From NCBI RefSeq assembly GCF_006546655.1, contig NZ_VIAQ01000015.1, positions 186,001 through 250,000 of the forward strand: a stretch of 64,000 nt of DNA. The letters run 5' to 3'. Positions 19,490 to 27,207 of the stretch are shown one piece after another (positions within the stretch are counted from its first letter, which is position 1; the number at the start of each line of letters is the position of its first letter). Position numbers and translations under genes: made by a program. Under the pieces are notes generated by a model. It was not told where the DNA came from. It did no database searches and saw nothing but the letters and a program-made list of their open reading frames with translations. Source of the DNA: Methanolobus vulcani (GTDB lineage: Archaea; Halobacteriota; Methanosarcinia; Methanosarcinales; Methanosarcinaceae).

Positions 19490-20740
19490 TTATTCAAGCA
19501 GTGGTACGGTGAGACTGCCCTGTGGCAAAATTACAGCATATGGCTCCTTACCCTGTTCTTTAATCTTTTCAATCGCTTTGTTGAATGTTTCCTGAATATC
19601 TACATGTGGCTGAAGTTTTGCCATTTTGATAGTATCATCGTTCAGGTCTGAGATTGCCCACATTTCAGCATAAACACCAATCTGTGCCATCTTGGCTGCT
19701 TTGTGGTATCCAAGCTTGTATCCTTCATCTATCTTACACATGACATCTTCGCATGTGTTTGCAGAACAGAGTAGGTTGAGGAATGTATCATCTCCCACAC
19801 CGTCCCTGCATTTTGATACAAGAATGATGACTCCGCCATCTTCCAGTGCAAGCTTGCCATTCTCAAGTGCTTTCTGGGACTGGTAGAGGTCGATATCCAT
19901 AGGATATGGTGCTGCGGTGAGTACAATATTTCCCTTGCGGCTGCAATTTGAGCAGAAAACCTCTTTTGCTCTCTCAACTGCAATATCAAATGATTTGAAA
20001 AGGTCACCGGCAATGGTTGCGTAAAGTCCGTGGTCTGCTGTCAGAACTGTCTGAATTGAGAATACGTTCAGGTCTTTCAGCACTTTCATTGCATCTTCCA
20101 TGTCCTCTGCAACGGGATTCCCTTTGATTGCAAGTGGTTGTGCAGCTTCAGAGAGTGCGTGTTTGTGGTTCATCTCGATTGTCTTGTAGGAAGCAACTCC
20201 TGGCAGGAATGCTTTTCTTCCACCTGTATATCCTGCGAAATAGTGAGGTTCAACACTTCCGATGACGATGATGTTCTTGCTTTCATTCACCATCTTGTTA
20301 AGATACATCTCGGTACCGTTGCTGGATACGCCAAGATATTCCATATCCTCGTCCTTGCGGGCATCGTGAACGAATATGTTATCCTTGATTTCATCATACA
20401 TTTCACCGAAGATGTATCTGTATTCATCCTCAGTTGGTCCTCTGTGAGCACCTGTAGCAACCATGAATCTTACGTTTCCATGCTCTCTTAGCATGTCACG
20501 CATTTTCAGGAGGATCTTTGCAGTAGGAGTTGGCCTTGTAGCATCATTTACAAGAATTAATATCCTCTCACTGTTCTTCATAAACTCCTCAAGGGATTCC
20601 ATTCCCACAGGATTGTTCAGTGCCTCATCTATCACTTCTGATTCATCACCGACTTCAACTAAATTAGGTGAAACGACCTCATGGGGTATTTCCACTTCAA
20701 GGTCTACGAATTCTTTTCCATAAGGTATCGGTATTTTGAT
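19490..20740 (-). CDS. LarA-family protein (nickel-pincer lactate racemase-like)
   Basis: LarA uses a nickel-pincer nucleotide to racemise lactate; relatives act on other 2-hydroxyacids. Family segments are LVNDATRPTPTAKILL, VATGAHRGPTEDEY, and SVEPHYFAGYTGGRKAFLPG, which carry the conserved His and Lys residues. The first usual start codon is GTG at 20695, but the frame continues upstream with KIPIPYGKEFVDLEVE, a typical LarA N-terminus. A strong GGAGG (20748-20752) lies 7 bases before an ATC codon at 20740. Translation therefore probably starts at a non-standard ATC, or an ATG has been mutated or misread. Substrate unknown; no larB/larC/larE genes are in the window. Confidence 0.85.
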   Translation of the reverse strand: MKIPIPYGKEFVDLEVEIPHEVVSPNLVEVGDESEVIDEALNNPVGMESLEEFMKNSERILILVNDATRPTPTAKILLKMRDMLREHGNVRFMVATGAHRGPTEDEYRYIFGEMYDEIKDNIFVHDARKDEDMEYLGVSSNGTEMYLNKMVNESKNIIVIGSVEPHYFAGYTGGRKAFLPGVASYKTIEMNHKHALSEAAQPLAIKGNPVAEDMEDAMKVLKDLNVFSIQTVLTADHGLYATIAGDLFKSFDIAVERAKEVFCSNCSRKGNIVLTAAPYPMDIDLYQSQKALENGKLALEDGGVIILVSKCRDGVGDDTFLNLLCSANTCEDVMCKIDEGYKLGYHKAAKMAQIGVYAEMWAISDLNDDTIKMAKLQPHVDIQETFNKAIEKIKEQGKEPYAVILPQGSLTVPLLE

Positions 20741-21049
20741 AAAAATTCCTCCAAATAAGGTCTATAACCGGATAGTTCATAATAGGAGGCTTTATTTATA
20801 GTTTAGTTGTCCGGATTCGGTCAACATTTTGCATTCAAGATGATTCTCATCAAATGCATTTACTGGAAATTAGTGTAAAACGCAACTGGATGCGAGCAAA
20901 CTTTGTAATATCACTATATGTAAAACAGTAGACTTCGAATAAATACGGCAGGAGACCTGAACTTGCCCTTAAAAATCAGTTATACACTGTCCTGTGAAAT
21001 TTCATAACTTTACAGTATATAAGTTCATAAAAGGTGTGAGTATCTGAGC
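20741..21049. other. Intergenic region, no gene seen
   Basis: About 310 bases between the divergent LarA-like promoter and a small minus-strand ORF. Beyond the GGAGG of the LarA-like gene I find no conserved hairpin, tRNA-like fold or supported small ORF here. Confidence 0.5.
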
Positions 21050-21274
21050 TTACTCATTTTTTTGCATTCTGCAGAGTTCCTTTTTGTACATCAGTTGTGT
21101 CTGAAAACGTTTTACGTCAGGGGTTGGTTCTCTGCCGGACTGCCTGTTGATGATAGCATTTACATATTCAAGGTCATTCTTTATGTTGTCACAGGGTACG
21201 GTTTCTGTCAAATTAACATCTCCACCAAATTGAATTAATAAATTATTATCTGAAGAGATTATAAATCTTTTCAT
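21050..21274 (-). CDS. Small hypothetical protein (74 aa)
   Basis: A 74-aa frame from ATG to TAA, hydrophilic, with no recognised domain and no signal peptide. The upstream sequence AAAAGATA is only a weak ribosome-binding site. Amino acid composition is plausible for a real small protein, but with no homologue known to me it may be spurious. Confidence 0.35.
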   Translation of the reverse strand: MKRFIISSDNNLLIQFGGDVNLTETVPCDNIKNDLEYVNAIINRQSGREPTPDVKRFQTQLMYKKELCRMQKNE

Positions 21275-21363
21275 TATCTTTTAATCTATTACTTTGCTAC
21301 CAAGAATCTAAGTTCATCGGCAATTTTATGTCAGATGACATGTTTTCTGGAAAAGGTGACAAA

Positions 21364-21990
21364 TTGATAGAAACCACTCAATTATTCTACTTCATCGCAG
21401 CCTCGGTAGCTCTTACTCTCTTGCCAGGTCCTGATATTCTCTTCGTGCTCACCCAGAGCATATCACAGGGAAAGACCGCTGGCATGGCAATTGCCACTGG
21501 CCTATGTACCGGTCTGCTGTTTCATACAACTGCGGCAGCACTTGGTGTATCTGCGATATTGTACAGTTCTGCTGTGGCATTCTCTCTCCTGAAATATGCA
21601 GGAGCAATATATCTTCTATACCTCGCATACAAGGCAATTTGTGAAGAAGGCAGCCTCACATCACTTGAATCTGTGAAAGAAAAGAACCTGCCACTACTTT
21701 ACAGGAGAGGCATTTTCATGAATATCTTAAATCCCAAAGTCTCCCTGTTCTTCCTTGCATTCCTTCCTCAGTTCATAAATGCAGATTCAGGCAGCATCCC
21801 TCTTCAAATGATATTCCTGGGTGCAGTGTTCTTTGCACAGGCGATTGTGGTATTCTTCATAGTATCGTTCTTTTCCGGAATGATAGGAACTAAGATCATG
21901 GAAAAGCCGGGTCTGGGTAAGAAGATTAACTGGGCAAAGGCTGGCATTTATTCTGTAATTGGGATCGAGCTTGCATTTGCACATCAATAA
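21364..21990 (+). CDS. LysE/RhtB-family amino acid exporter
   Basis: A 208-aa inner-membrane exporter with six hydrophobic segments. The N-terminal LYFxxA...LTLLPGPDILFVLTQSISQG and the middle ILNPKVSLFFLAFLPQFI are diagnostic for the LysE/RhtB family, which exports amino acids or related compounds. The TTG at 21364 follows AAGGTGA and gives the usual family N-terminus (IETTQLFYF); an ATG at 21328 would add 12 polar residues with no ribosome-binding site. Substrate unknown. Confidence 0.88.
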   Translation: MIETTQLFYFIAASVALTLLPGPDILFVLTQSISQGKTAGMAIATGLCTGLLFHTTAAALGVSAILYSSAVAFSLLKYAGAIYLLYLAYKAICEEGSLTSLESVKEKNLPLLYRRGIFMNILNPKVSLFFLAFLPQFINADSGSIPLQMIFLGAVFFAQAIVVFFIVSFFSGMIGTKIMEKPGLGKKINWAKAGIYSVIGIELAFAHQ

Positions 21991-22164
21991 TAGTTGTCTT
22001 GTAATCTCTTTTTTGGGTTAAAAGTTAAAGCTAATCTTTTCTAACACCTTTTTTAGATAGCCATTCCATCTATTTATATTTATTGATATGACTAAAAAAC
22101 TTATATCATATGTTTGTTTAATTTAGTACGCTACATTATTTTTGAACATATGGGATGGGATCTT

Positions 22165-22815
22165 ATGATAATAAAATTTAAGCAAATAGTGGGTGTATTC
22201 ATAATTGGTCTATTTTTTGTCAGTTTGACAGTTACCGCGTCTGCAGACTCGAATATGAGTATCAATTCAACTAGCTACGCTGGTGCCGAACAGGTCGATC
22301 TTCCTGATTTTGATCCACAGATATTTGACCAGCTTGAAGAACGGGATGATAACTACATATTAGGAAAAGGGAAAGTTCCTTTAATAGCAAGTGAATCTGG
22401 AAAAAGAGCTTGGCTTAACGATTTAAACAACGTTAAAACAGGTGTAAAAGAGGAGATGACGGCAGAATATATGAGACCGAATGGTTCGGTAATGTCATAT
22501 GGATATAATTATCAAGGCTATTTATCAGTTCAGTTTCCAGTAGGTACGGAATTAAATGAATCCATGATGGATGGAATTTATTCAATTTTTAATGAAGAAG
22601 CTATGGAAGATAATATTAGTGATGTTCCTGTGTTATTTGAATATAGCCCGGAAATAACAGTTGGAGAATCATTTGACACAGTAGATTATGAGATTATTGA
22701 TGAACCGGAAATTATCAACGAAACTGCCAATAATACAGAACCATCTCATAATATTCCAGGTTTTACGTTTTTAATTACAATATTGGCTTTCCTGATAGCC
22801 TCAGGAAAACGCTGA
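22165..22815 (+). CDS. Secreted protein with PGF-CTERM anchor
   Basis: About 216 aa from the ATG at 22165, with a signal peptide (IVGVFIIGLFFVSLTVTASA), an acidic extracellular domain and a C-terminal IPGFTFLITILAFLIASGKR. The Pro-Gly-Phe followed by a membrane helix and basic end is the PGF-CTERM signal processed by archaeosortase A in methanogens and haloarchaea. The central domain is not recognised. An upstream start at 22114 would only extend the cytoplasmic side. It precedes a LolC/E-like permease on the same strand. Confidence 0.75.
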   Translation: MIIKFKQIVGVFIIGLFFVSLTVTASADSNMSINSTSYAGAEQVDLPDFDPQIFDQLEERDDNYILGKGKVPLIASESGKRAWLNDLNNVKTGVKEEMTAEYMRPNGSVMSYGYNYQGYLSVQFPVGTELNESMMDGIYSIFNEEAMEDNISDVPVLFEYSPEITVGESFDTVDYEIIDEPEIINETANNTEPSHNIPGFTFLITILAFLIASGKR

Positions 22816-22892
22816 TTTTCTTCTTTATTTCCCACAGCCTCATAAATAGTTATATAATAACGTCAGCTCATTTCTATATTGGAAGCTGGTCA

Positions 22893-24065
22893 ATGTTTGA
22901 ACTTAGAATAGCCCTGAGGCACATAGGTGCACGAAAGCGACTCACGTTCTTTGCAGTATTTGCGGTAGCTCTTGCTATAGCTGTTATCGTAGTTCTCATG
23001 TCAATGATGACCGGGTTTACCGAGGAACTGATTGATTCCACAGTGGAGAACTCACCGCATATTGTGATCACTTCTTTGGATGATCAGGAAGATTATGTCC
23101 ACTTTTACAGTTATCATTCACAGCAGATAGCTGTAATGGATGGTGTGGAAGCCGTTTCTCCTGTATTTGTGGGGCAAGCTGCCATTAGTCACAAGGACAA
23201 TGCCGAAGGCATCAATCTCAATGGAATTGATCCTGTTGCAGAAGATGAAGTAATGCATATTTCGGATGATATTGTGTCAGGCGACCTTTTTTCCCTCAGC
23301 AGAAGCAACAATGGAATTGTCATCGGTGACAAGCTTGCAGAAGACCTGGAAGTTGTCATGGGTGATAAAGTCGATATAGTCATGCCAGGTTTTGGAACAA
23401 GGTCATTCAAGATTATGGGTATATTTGATACCGGAACATCCAGTGATGAGAGTATCGCATACGTCCGTTTTGATTCTGCCCTTGATTTCTTCCAGGAGAA
23501 CGGCGTTGCAAGTAAGATCAACGTAAGAGTAATCGATCCATTCCAGGCAGATGTTATCGCAGCTTCCATTGAAGGTCAGAACACAGGACTTGATGCTGTA
23601 AGCTGGATTGAGGCCAACAGTGAGATACTCGGTCTGCTCAACACTCAGGCTGTTATCGTCTGGCTCTACTATGGACTTATCTACATGATAGCAGGTTTTG
23701 GAATCGCAAACACACTTTTCACTGTTGTAATGGACAAAAAAAGGGAGATTGGGATGCTCATGGCAATGGGCGCATCAAAGCGGCATATTACAGTGATATT
23801 CCTGCTTGAATCACTTATACTTGGCACAATGGGTGTGCTATTGGGTTGTCTGCTTGGTTATGCTGGTTCTATGGCACTGGCATCATATCCGATAGACCTG
23901 CCGCAGGAAATGTACTTTGGCCTGACGACCATGCCAATTAAGACCGATCCCATGAACTATGCCTATGCAATAGTTTTCTCATTTTTCATCAACATAGTTG
24001 CAGGTGTCTATCCTGCAAGAAAGGCGGCTGCACTTGATCCGGTTGAAGCTATTGAAAGTGAATGA
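22893..24065 (+). CDS. LolC/E-like ABC transporter permease (FtsX/MacB superfamily)
   Basis: A 390-aa membrane protein with one N-terminal membrane segment, a large extracellular domain (about 45-260), and three C-terminal membrane segments with the FtsX core (DKKREIGMLMAMGASKRHITVIFLLESLILG) and the closing GVYPARKAAALDPVEAIESE. The start MFELRIALRHIGARKR and MTGFTEELIDSTVENSPHIVI resemble LolC/LolE more than MacB. It is about 48% alike by eye to the permease at 24753-25913. No ATPase is adjacent; the LolD-like protein at 16368 is a candidate partner. Confidence 0.88.
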   Translation: MFELRIALRHIGARKRLTFFAVFAVALAIAVIVVLMSMMTGFTEELIDSTVENSPHIVITSLDDQEDYVHFYSYHSQQIAVMDGVEAVSPVFVGQAAISHKDNAEGINLNGIDPVAEDEVMHISDDIVSGDLFSLSRSNNGIVIGDKLAEDLEVVMGDKVDIVMPGFGTRSFKIMGIFDTGTSSDESIAYVRFDSALDFFQENGVASKINVRVIDPFQADVIAASIEGQNTGLDAVSWIEANSEILGLLNTQAVIVWLYYGLIYMIAGFGIANTLFTVVMDKKREIGMLMAMGASKRHITVIFLLESLILGTMGVLLGCLLGYAGSMALASYPIDLPQEMYFGLTTMPIKTDPMNYAYAIVFSFFINIVAGVYPARKAAALDPVEAIESE

Positions 24066-24134
24066 TGTTGTTTTGAACAAATTATTATTTAACTGGGAAT
24101 ATATTCCTTCTTTCTAATTTAAGCCAGAGAGTTT

Positions 24135-24190
24135 GTTCGCAACCATACGAAAGATTTATATCGCAAGATGTTGTTAGTATGTTTGCGAAC
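24135..24190. promoter_or_regulatory. Inverted repeat flanking a TATA box (candidate operator pair)
   Basis: GTTCGCAACCATAC at 24135-24148 and GTATGTTTGCGAAC at 24177-24190 are inverted copies matching at 13 of 14 positions. They flank the TATA-like AAGATTTATATC (24151-24162), with the second arm at the predicted transcription start. The layout suits a repressor that covers promoter and start of the RNA described at 24181-24286. Confidence 0.5.
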
Positions 24191-24286
24191 GGGTGCCTAT
24201 TACTTAGTACCTCTCCAACCACTCCAATGTCACCATACCTGTGCATTAACCACCTTTGCCCGTTCGCACCCCCTATGTTTTTTATT
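24181..24286 (+). ncRNA. Candidate structured small RNA or attenuator
   Basis: A TATA-like box at about 24155-24162 predicts a start near 24181. The transcript would be closed by a perfect 10-bp stem, TGCGAACGGG (24184-24193) with CCCGTTCGCA (24259-24268), and ends in CCCCCTATG and a T6 run (24278-24283). The 65-base interior is strikingly C-rich and G-poor (for example CCTCTCCAACCACTCC and AACCACCTTT), so it could pair with ribosome-binding sites of the AAGGTGG or GGAGG type. No ORF is apparent. It ends 25 bases before the gene at 24311, so it may instead be that gene's leader. No known RNA family was recognised. Confidence 0.5.
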
Positions 24287-24310
24287 TATTAAGCGTGTCA
24301 ATTAGCTTAC

Positions 24311-24739
24311 ATGAATGTTGTTATCGAGACATCAAAATATAGTTTTATCAAATACAACAAAAAAGGTTCTCGGTTTGTAAAAGAGTTTCTGTCTCCGATA
24401 CCAACAATATTCAATTATGGTTTTATCGAAGGGAGCCTTGCTGAAGACGGCATGGAAAAAGATGTTGTCGTTATAGGTCCCCGTATGCCACAGGGCACAG
24501 TTCTGGACGTTAACAGGTTCCATGGTGTTGTAAAGTTTGTAGACGACTCTCTGGAAGACAACAAAGAAATTGTTTGCGAAGGTGGGTTTTACTCAAAACC
24601 GATCTTCTATTTTTATTTCCATCTTTACGCAACATTCAAGATTGTATATTACCTGATTCTCAAAAGAAAGCTTGCAAATTGTAGATTTGAAGGTATAGTG
24701 TGGTACAAGCAAAATAACGATGTTTCAGTTGGGATCTAA
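24311..24739 (+). CDS. Divergent soluble inorganic pyrophosphatase-like protein
   Basis: A 142-aa protein resembling the OB-fold of family I inorganic pyrophosphatase: VIETSKYSFIKYNKKG near the start, SPIPTIFNYGFIEGSLAEDG, then KDVVVIGPRMPQG. In true enzymes the segment after the tyrosine-glycine-phenylalanine motif carries three catalytic Asp residues (the pattern DGDPLD); here it reads EDGMEKD, so at least one metal ligand is absent. It is probably catalytically altered or inactive. It follows the candidate RNA and converges with the permease gene at 24753. Confidence 0.65.
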   Translation: MNVVIETSKYSFIKYNKKGSRFVKEFLSPIPTIFNYGFIEGSLAEDGMEKDVVVIGPRMPQGTVLDVNRFHGVVKFVDDSLEDNKEIVCEGGFYSKPIFYFYFHLYATFKIVYYLILKRKLANCRFEGIVWYKQNNDVSVGI

Positions 24740-24752
24740 ACCAGTGGTAAAT

Positions 24753-25913
24753 TCAATGAGTTGATATCGCTTCAACCGGATCAAGACTTGCCGCTTTCTG
24801 TGCAGGGTAAAGTCCTGCAAACAGGTTAAGCAAGAACACGATAGTTATTATTGTCAATACATCTCCCGCCCTGACAACAACAGGAATTGAATCCAGTCCA
24901 TATACACCTTCCGGAAGCGGATAGGTTCCTATAGAAAGTGCCAGAGTCACACCGGCGGCAGTCCCAAGAACAGCTCCTGCAAGTCCAAGCAATCCACTTT
25001 CTATCAGAAAAATAAATCTTATACTTGACTTGCTGGCACCCATTGCCAGTAAAATGCCAATCTCTTTTACTTTACTCATGACGACCATGTTCAAAGTACT
25101 GACAACCCCAAAGGATGCAATAAGAAGAATGAACCCAAGTGTTACATTGTTGGAAACCGTTTCAATGGCGATGGTCCTGAGAATCTCAGGGTTATTGTCA
25201 GTCCATCCGGCAGCATTGTAACCGTAGTCTTCGATCATCTGCGCAATCTCTCTATCCCGGTTAAAATCTGCCAGTCTCAGGGAAATTCCGTTAATTACAT
25301 CCGTCGTATCATAGAAGTCCTGTGCTTTATGGAGTGATATATAAGTGAGGCTTTCGTCAAGTGCCGTTCCGGTATCATAGATCGCAACAACCTTCAGGGA
25401 AACAGGATTTGCATTTGGAAATGAAACCTCTACATTGTCCCCGATATCAAGTTCCATATCCTCTGCAAATTTATCTCCAACAATAATGCTCTTATCAGAA
25501 TAGGTCAGCTCATCATAGTTCCCTTTAATGATGTCATCCTTTGTGTGCGCCACGGCATTTTCTCTGGAAGGCATTACCCCTTTGAGTGCAGCATTTTTGG
25601 TATTGTCCTTGAATTTGAACGAGGCTTCTCCCACAAGATATGGTGAAGAAGCAATAACGCCGTCAATATTGTTGATCTTATCAACTATGTTCTTGTAGAG
25701 ATGGATATAATCATCGCCGTCCTGAGGAGAAACAATAACATGAGGCAGGTTGTACACTGTCTTACTGTAAAGTTCCTGTGTAAACCCCGCCATGAATGCC
25801 TGTGATACCATCAGGATCATAACCGCAATTCCGATTGCAGCAACAGAGAGAATTGTCTGCCTTTTTCTTGCTCTTATATGACGAAGTGCAATGAACAATT
25901 CATAACGCATCAT
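24753..25913 (-). CDS. LolC/E-like ABC transporter permease
   Basis: A 386-aa paralogue of the permease at 22893. It has an N-terminal membrane segment (RYELFIALRHIRARKRQTILSVAAIGIAV), an extracellular core with VSPQDGDDYIHLYK and ASSPYLVGEASF, and three C-terminal membrane segments with KVKEIGILLAMGASKSSIRFIFLIESG and the end GLYPAQKAASLDPVEAIS. It starts 9 bases after the PGF-CTERM gene at 25923, so the two are co-transcribed. No ATPase is adjacent. Confidence 0.88.
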   Translation of the reverse strand: MMRYELFIALRHIRARKRQTILSVAAIGIAVMILMVSQAFMAGFTQELYSKTVYNLPHVIVSPQDGDDYIHLYKNIVDKINNIDGVIASSPYLVGEASFKFKDNTKNAALKGVMPSRENAVAHTKDDIIKGNYDELTYSDKSIIVGDKFAEDMELDIGDNVEVSFPNANPVSLKVVAIYDTGTALDESLTYISLHKAQDFYDTTDVINGISLRLADFNRDREIAQMIEDYGYNAAGWTDNNPEILRTIAIETVSNNVTLGFILLIASFGVVSTLNMVVMSKVKEIGILLAMGASKSSIRFIFLIESGLLGLAGAVLGTAAGVTLALSIGTYPLPEGVYGLDSIPVVVRAGDVLTIITIVFLLNLFAGLYPAQKAASLDPVEAISTH

Positions 25914-25922
25914 TTACACCTT

Positions 25923-27035
25923 TCAGTGTTGCTTCTGTCTGGATACGATTGCTGCAATAGCGGTGAACATTATAGCAAGAACAAGTGTAAATCCTGGAGA
26001 CTCCTCAGCTTCCTGGGTATCACTTATACTTGTTGTGTTTTCAGATGGTTCATAATCAGATTCGATTATCTTTTCCTCTACATCCAGAATGTCACCGTCA
26101 TTACCAATGACTTCAATGAGAAGCTCATACTCCCCGGTTGTCAGGCGTTCATTCCATATGGTTTCCACAGTTTCATCATCACCATTAAGAATCACAGGTG
26201 ATTTTTCAACAACAGATGTGAGTTCGGTTTTATCATTCCCGTCAACCTGAGAAACGGTAAACCTGACTGAACCTTTAAACGGAACCTGTGAGGTACCATC
26301 AATGGTAGCACTTGCTCCGATGTCATCTTCGTAAGTGTCGCTGATGAATACATCGTCATGTGAAGTGAAATCCTCTGTCAGTGCAATATAGCTGACTGAT
26401 GGTGAATATAGTTTAACTTTCACTCTTGCGCTGTATTCCTTGTTATTTTCAAGTAAAACATTCCAGTCTTCAGTTACTTCCAGAGGGACTGTACTTACAG
26501 ATACTTTCTTCTCGGAGCCGGAATATATCATATCGGAGCCATCCATAAGCATGTACTCAACATCCACAAGCACTGCTTCCATTGGAGTAATCATTACGCT
26601 GAACCCCTGTGAGTTTGGTACAAGGTCATCAACTGTGATTCTTGGGATGGTTTGCCTTCCGTTCACAAAACTGTATGTATCCTCATAGATTGTGCAGCCA
26701 TCTTTTGATATGGTGCTTGTAACTGTGTATTTTCCATCACTCTTATCATCGGTATCCCATCTGAATGCTTTTGTAACATCAGAGTCCGGTGTGATATTGT
26801 CTATCGTAAAACTCCTGCTATCCAGCACATTACCGGAATGTTCCAGAACCATATCAATTTCCAGTCCACTAACAGTTTCCGAGCTTTGAAGTGTGATGTC
26901 ACAGGTTTCCAGATCAGAGTAGATGTTTGCGACAGTTACATCATATTCATTTGATGAACAGTCAAGTGCTGAACCGGGAATTACTAAAAAAAGTAACATA
27001 ACTATGGTTGTAACTGACAAAAAAGCAGATCTCAT
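25923..27035 (-). CDS. Secreted Ig-like protein with PGF-CTERM anchor
   Basis: A 370-aa secreted protein with a signal peptide (VTTIVMLLFLVIPGSALD), three or four beta-rich Ig-like repeats and a C-terminal ESPGFTLVLAIMFTAIAAIVSRQKQH, a PGF-CTERM archaeosortase signal. It is probably lipid-anchored at the cell surface. It sits immediately upstream of a LolC/E-like permease, as the PGF-CTERM protein at 22165 does, suggesting that the permease and the surface protein work together. The domains are not otherwise recognised. Confidence 0.75.
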   Translation of the reverse strand: MRSAFLSVTTIVMLLFLVIPGSALDCSSNEYDVTVANIYSDLETCDITLQSSETVSGLEIDMVLEHSGNVLDSRSFTIDNITPDSDVTKAFRWDTDDKSDGKYTVTSTISKDGCTIYEDTYSFVNGRQTIPRITVDDLVPNSQGFSVMITPMEAVLVDVEYMLMDGSDMIYSGSEKKVSVSTVPLEVTEDWNVLLENNKEYSARVKVKLYSPSVSYIALTEDFTSHDDVFISDTYEDDIGASATIDGTSQVPFKGSVRFTVSQVDGNDKTELTSVVEKSPVILNGDDETVETIWNERLTTGEYELLIEVIGNDGDILDVEEKIIESDYEPSENTTSISDTQEAEESPGFTLVLAIMFTAIAAIVSRQKQH

Positions 27036-27058
27036 ATCAGGGCTCCTGTATGTAATTA

Positions 27059-27201
27059 TGTTCTTTTTGATACTATTTATAGCAATCTGTGAGGGATTGC
27101 TGGATTGTGGTTCTAAAAGTGCTAAATGGATTGCCGCCGATGCTCTAAGGGAACTTAGAAGTAAAAAAGTAATTGAAAAACTGGGAAAAGCATGTAACTA
27201 A
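27059..27201 (+). CDS. Possible small membrane protein or gene remnant (47 aa)
   Basis: In the gap between two minus-strand genes the plus strand encodes an N-terminal hydrophobic helix (MFFLILFIAICEGLL) followed by an amphipathic segment IAADALRELRSKKVIEKLGKA that looks like half of a HEAT repeat. No ribosome-binding site is visible. It could be a real small protein, the end of a decayed HEAT-repeat gene, or chance. Confidence 0.3.
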
Positions 27202-27207
27202 GAGTTT

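Noticed and set aside
20741-21049. tRNA or structured RNA in the 310-base gap
   Set aside because: I looked for a cloverleaf, GTTC arm and long stems and found none.
26923-27201. 92-codon plus-strand ORF across the PGF-CTERM gene start
   Set aside because: Its first half is the antisense shadow of the signal-peptide region of the gene at 25923-27035; only the last 47 codons lie outside it and are listed separately with low confidence.
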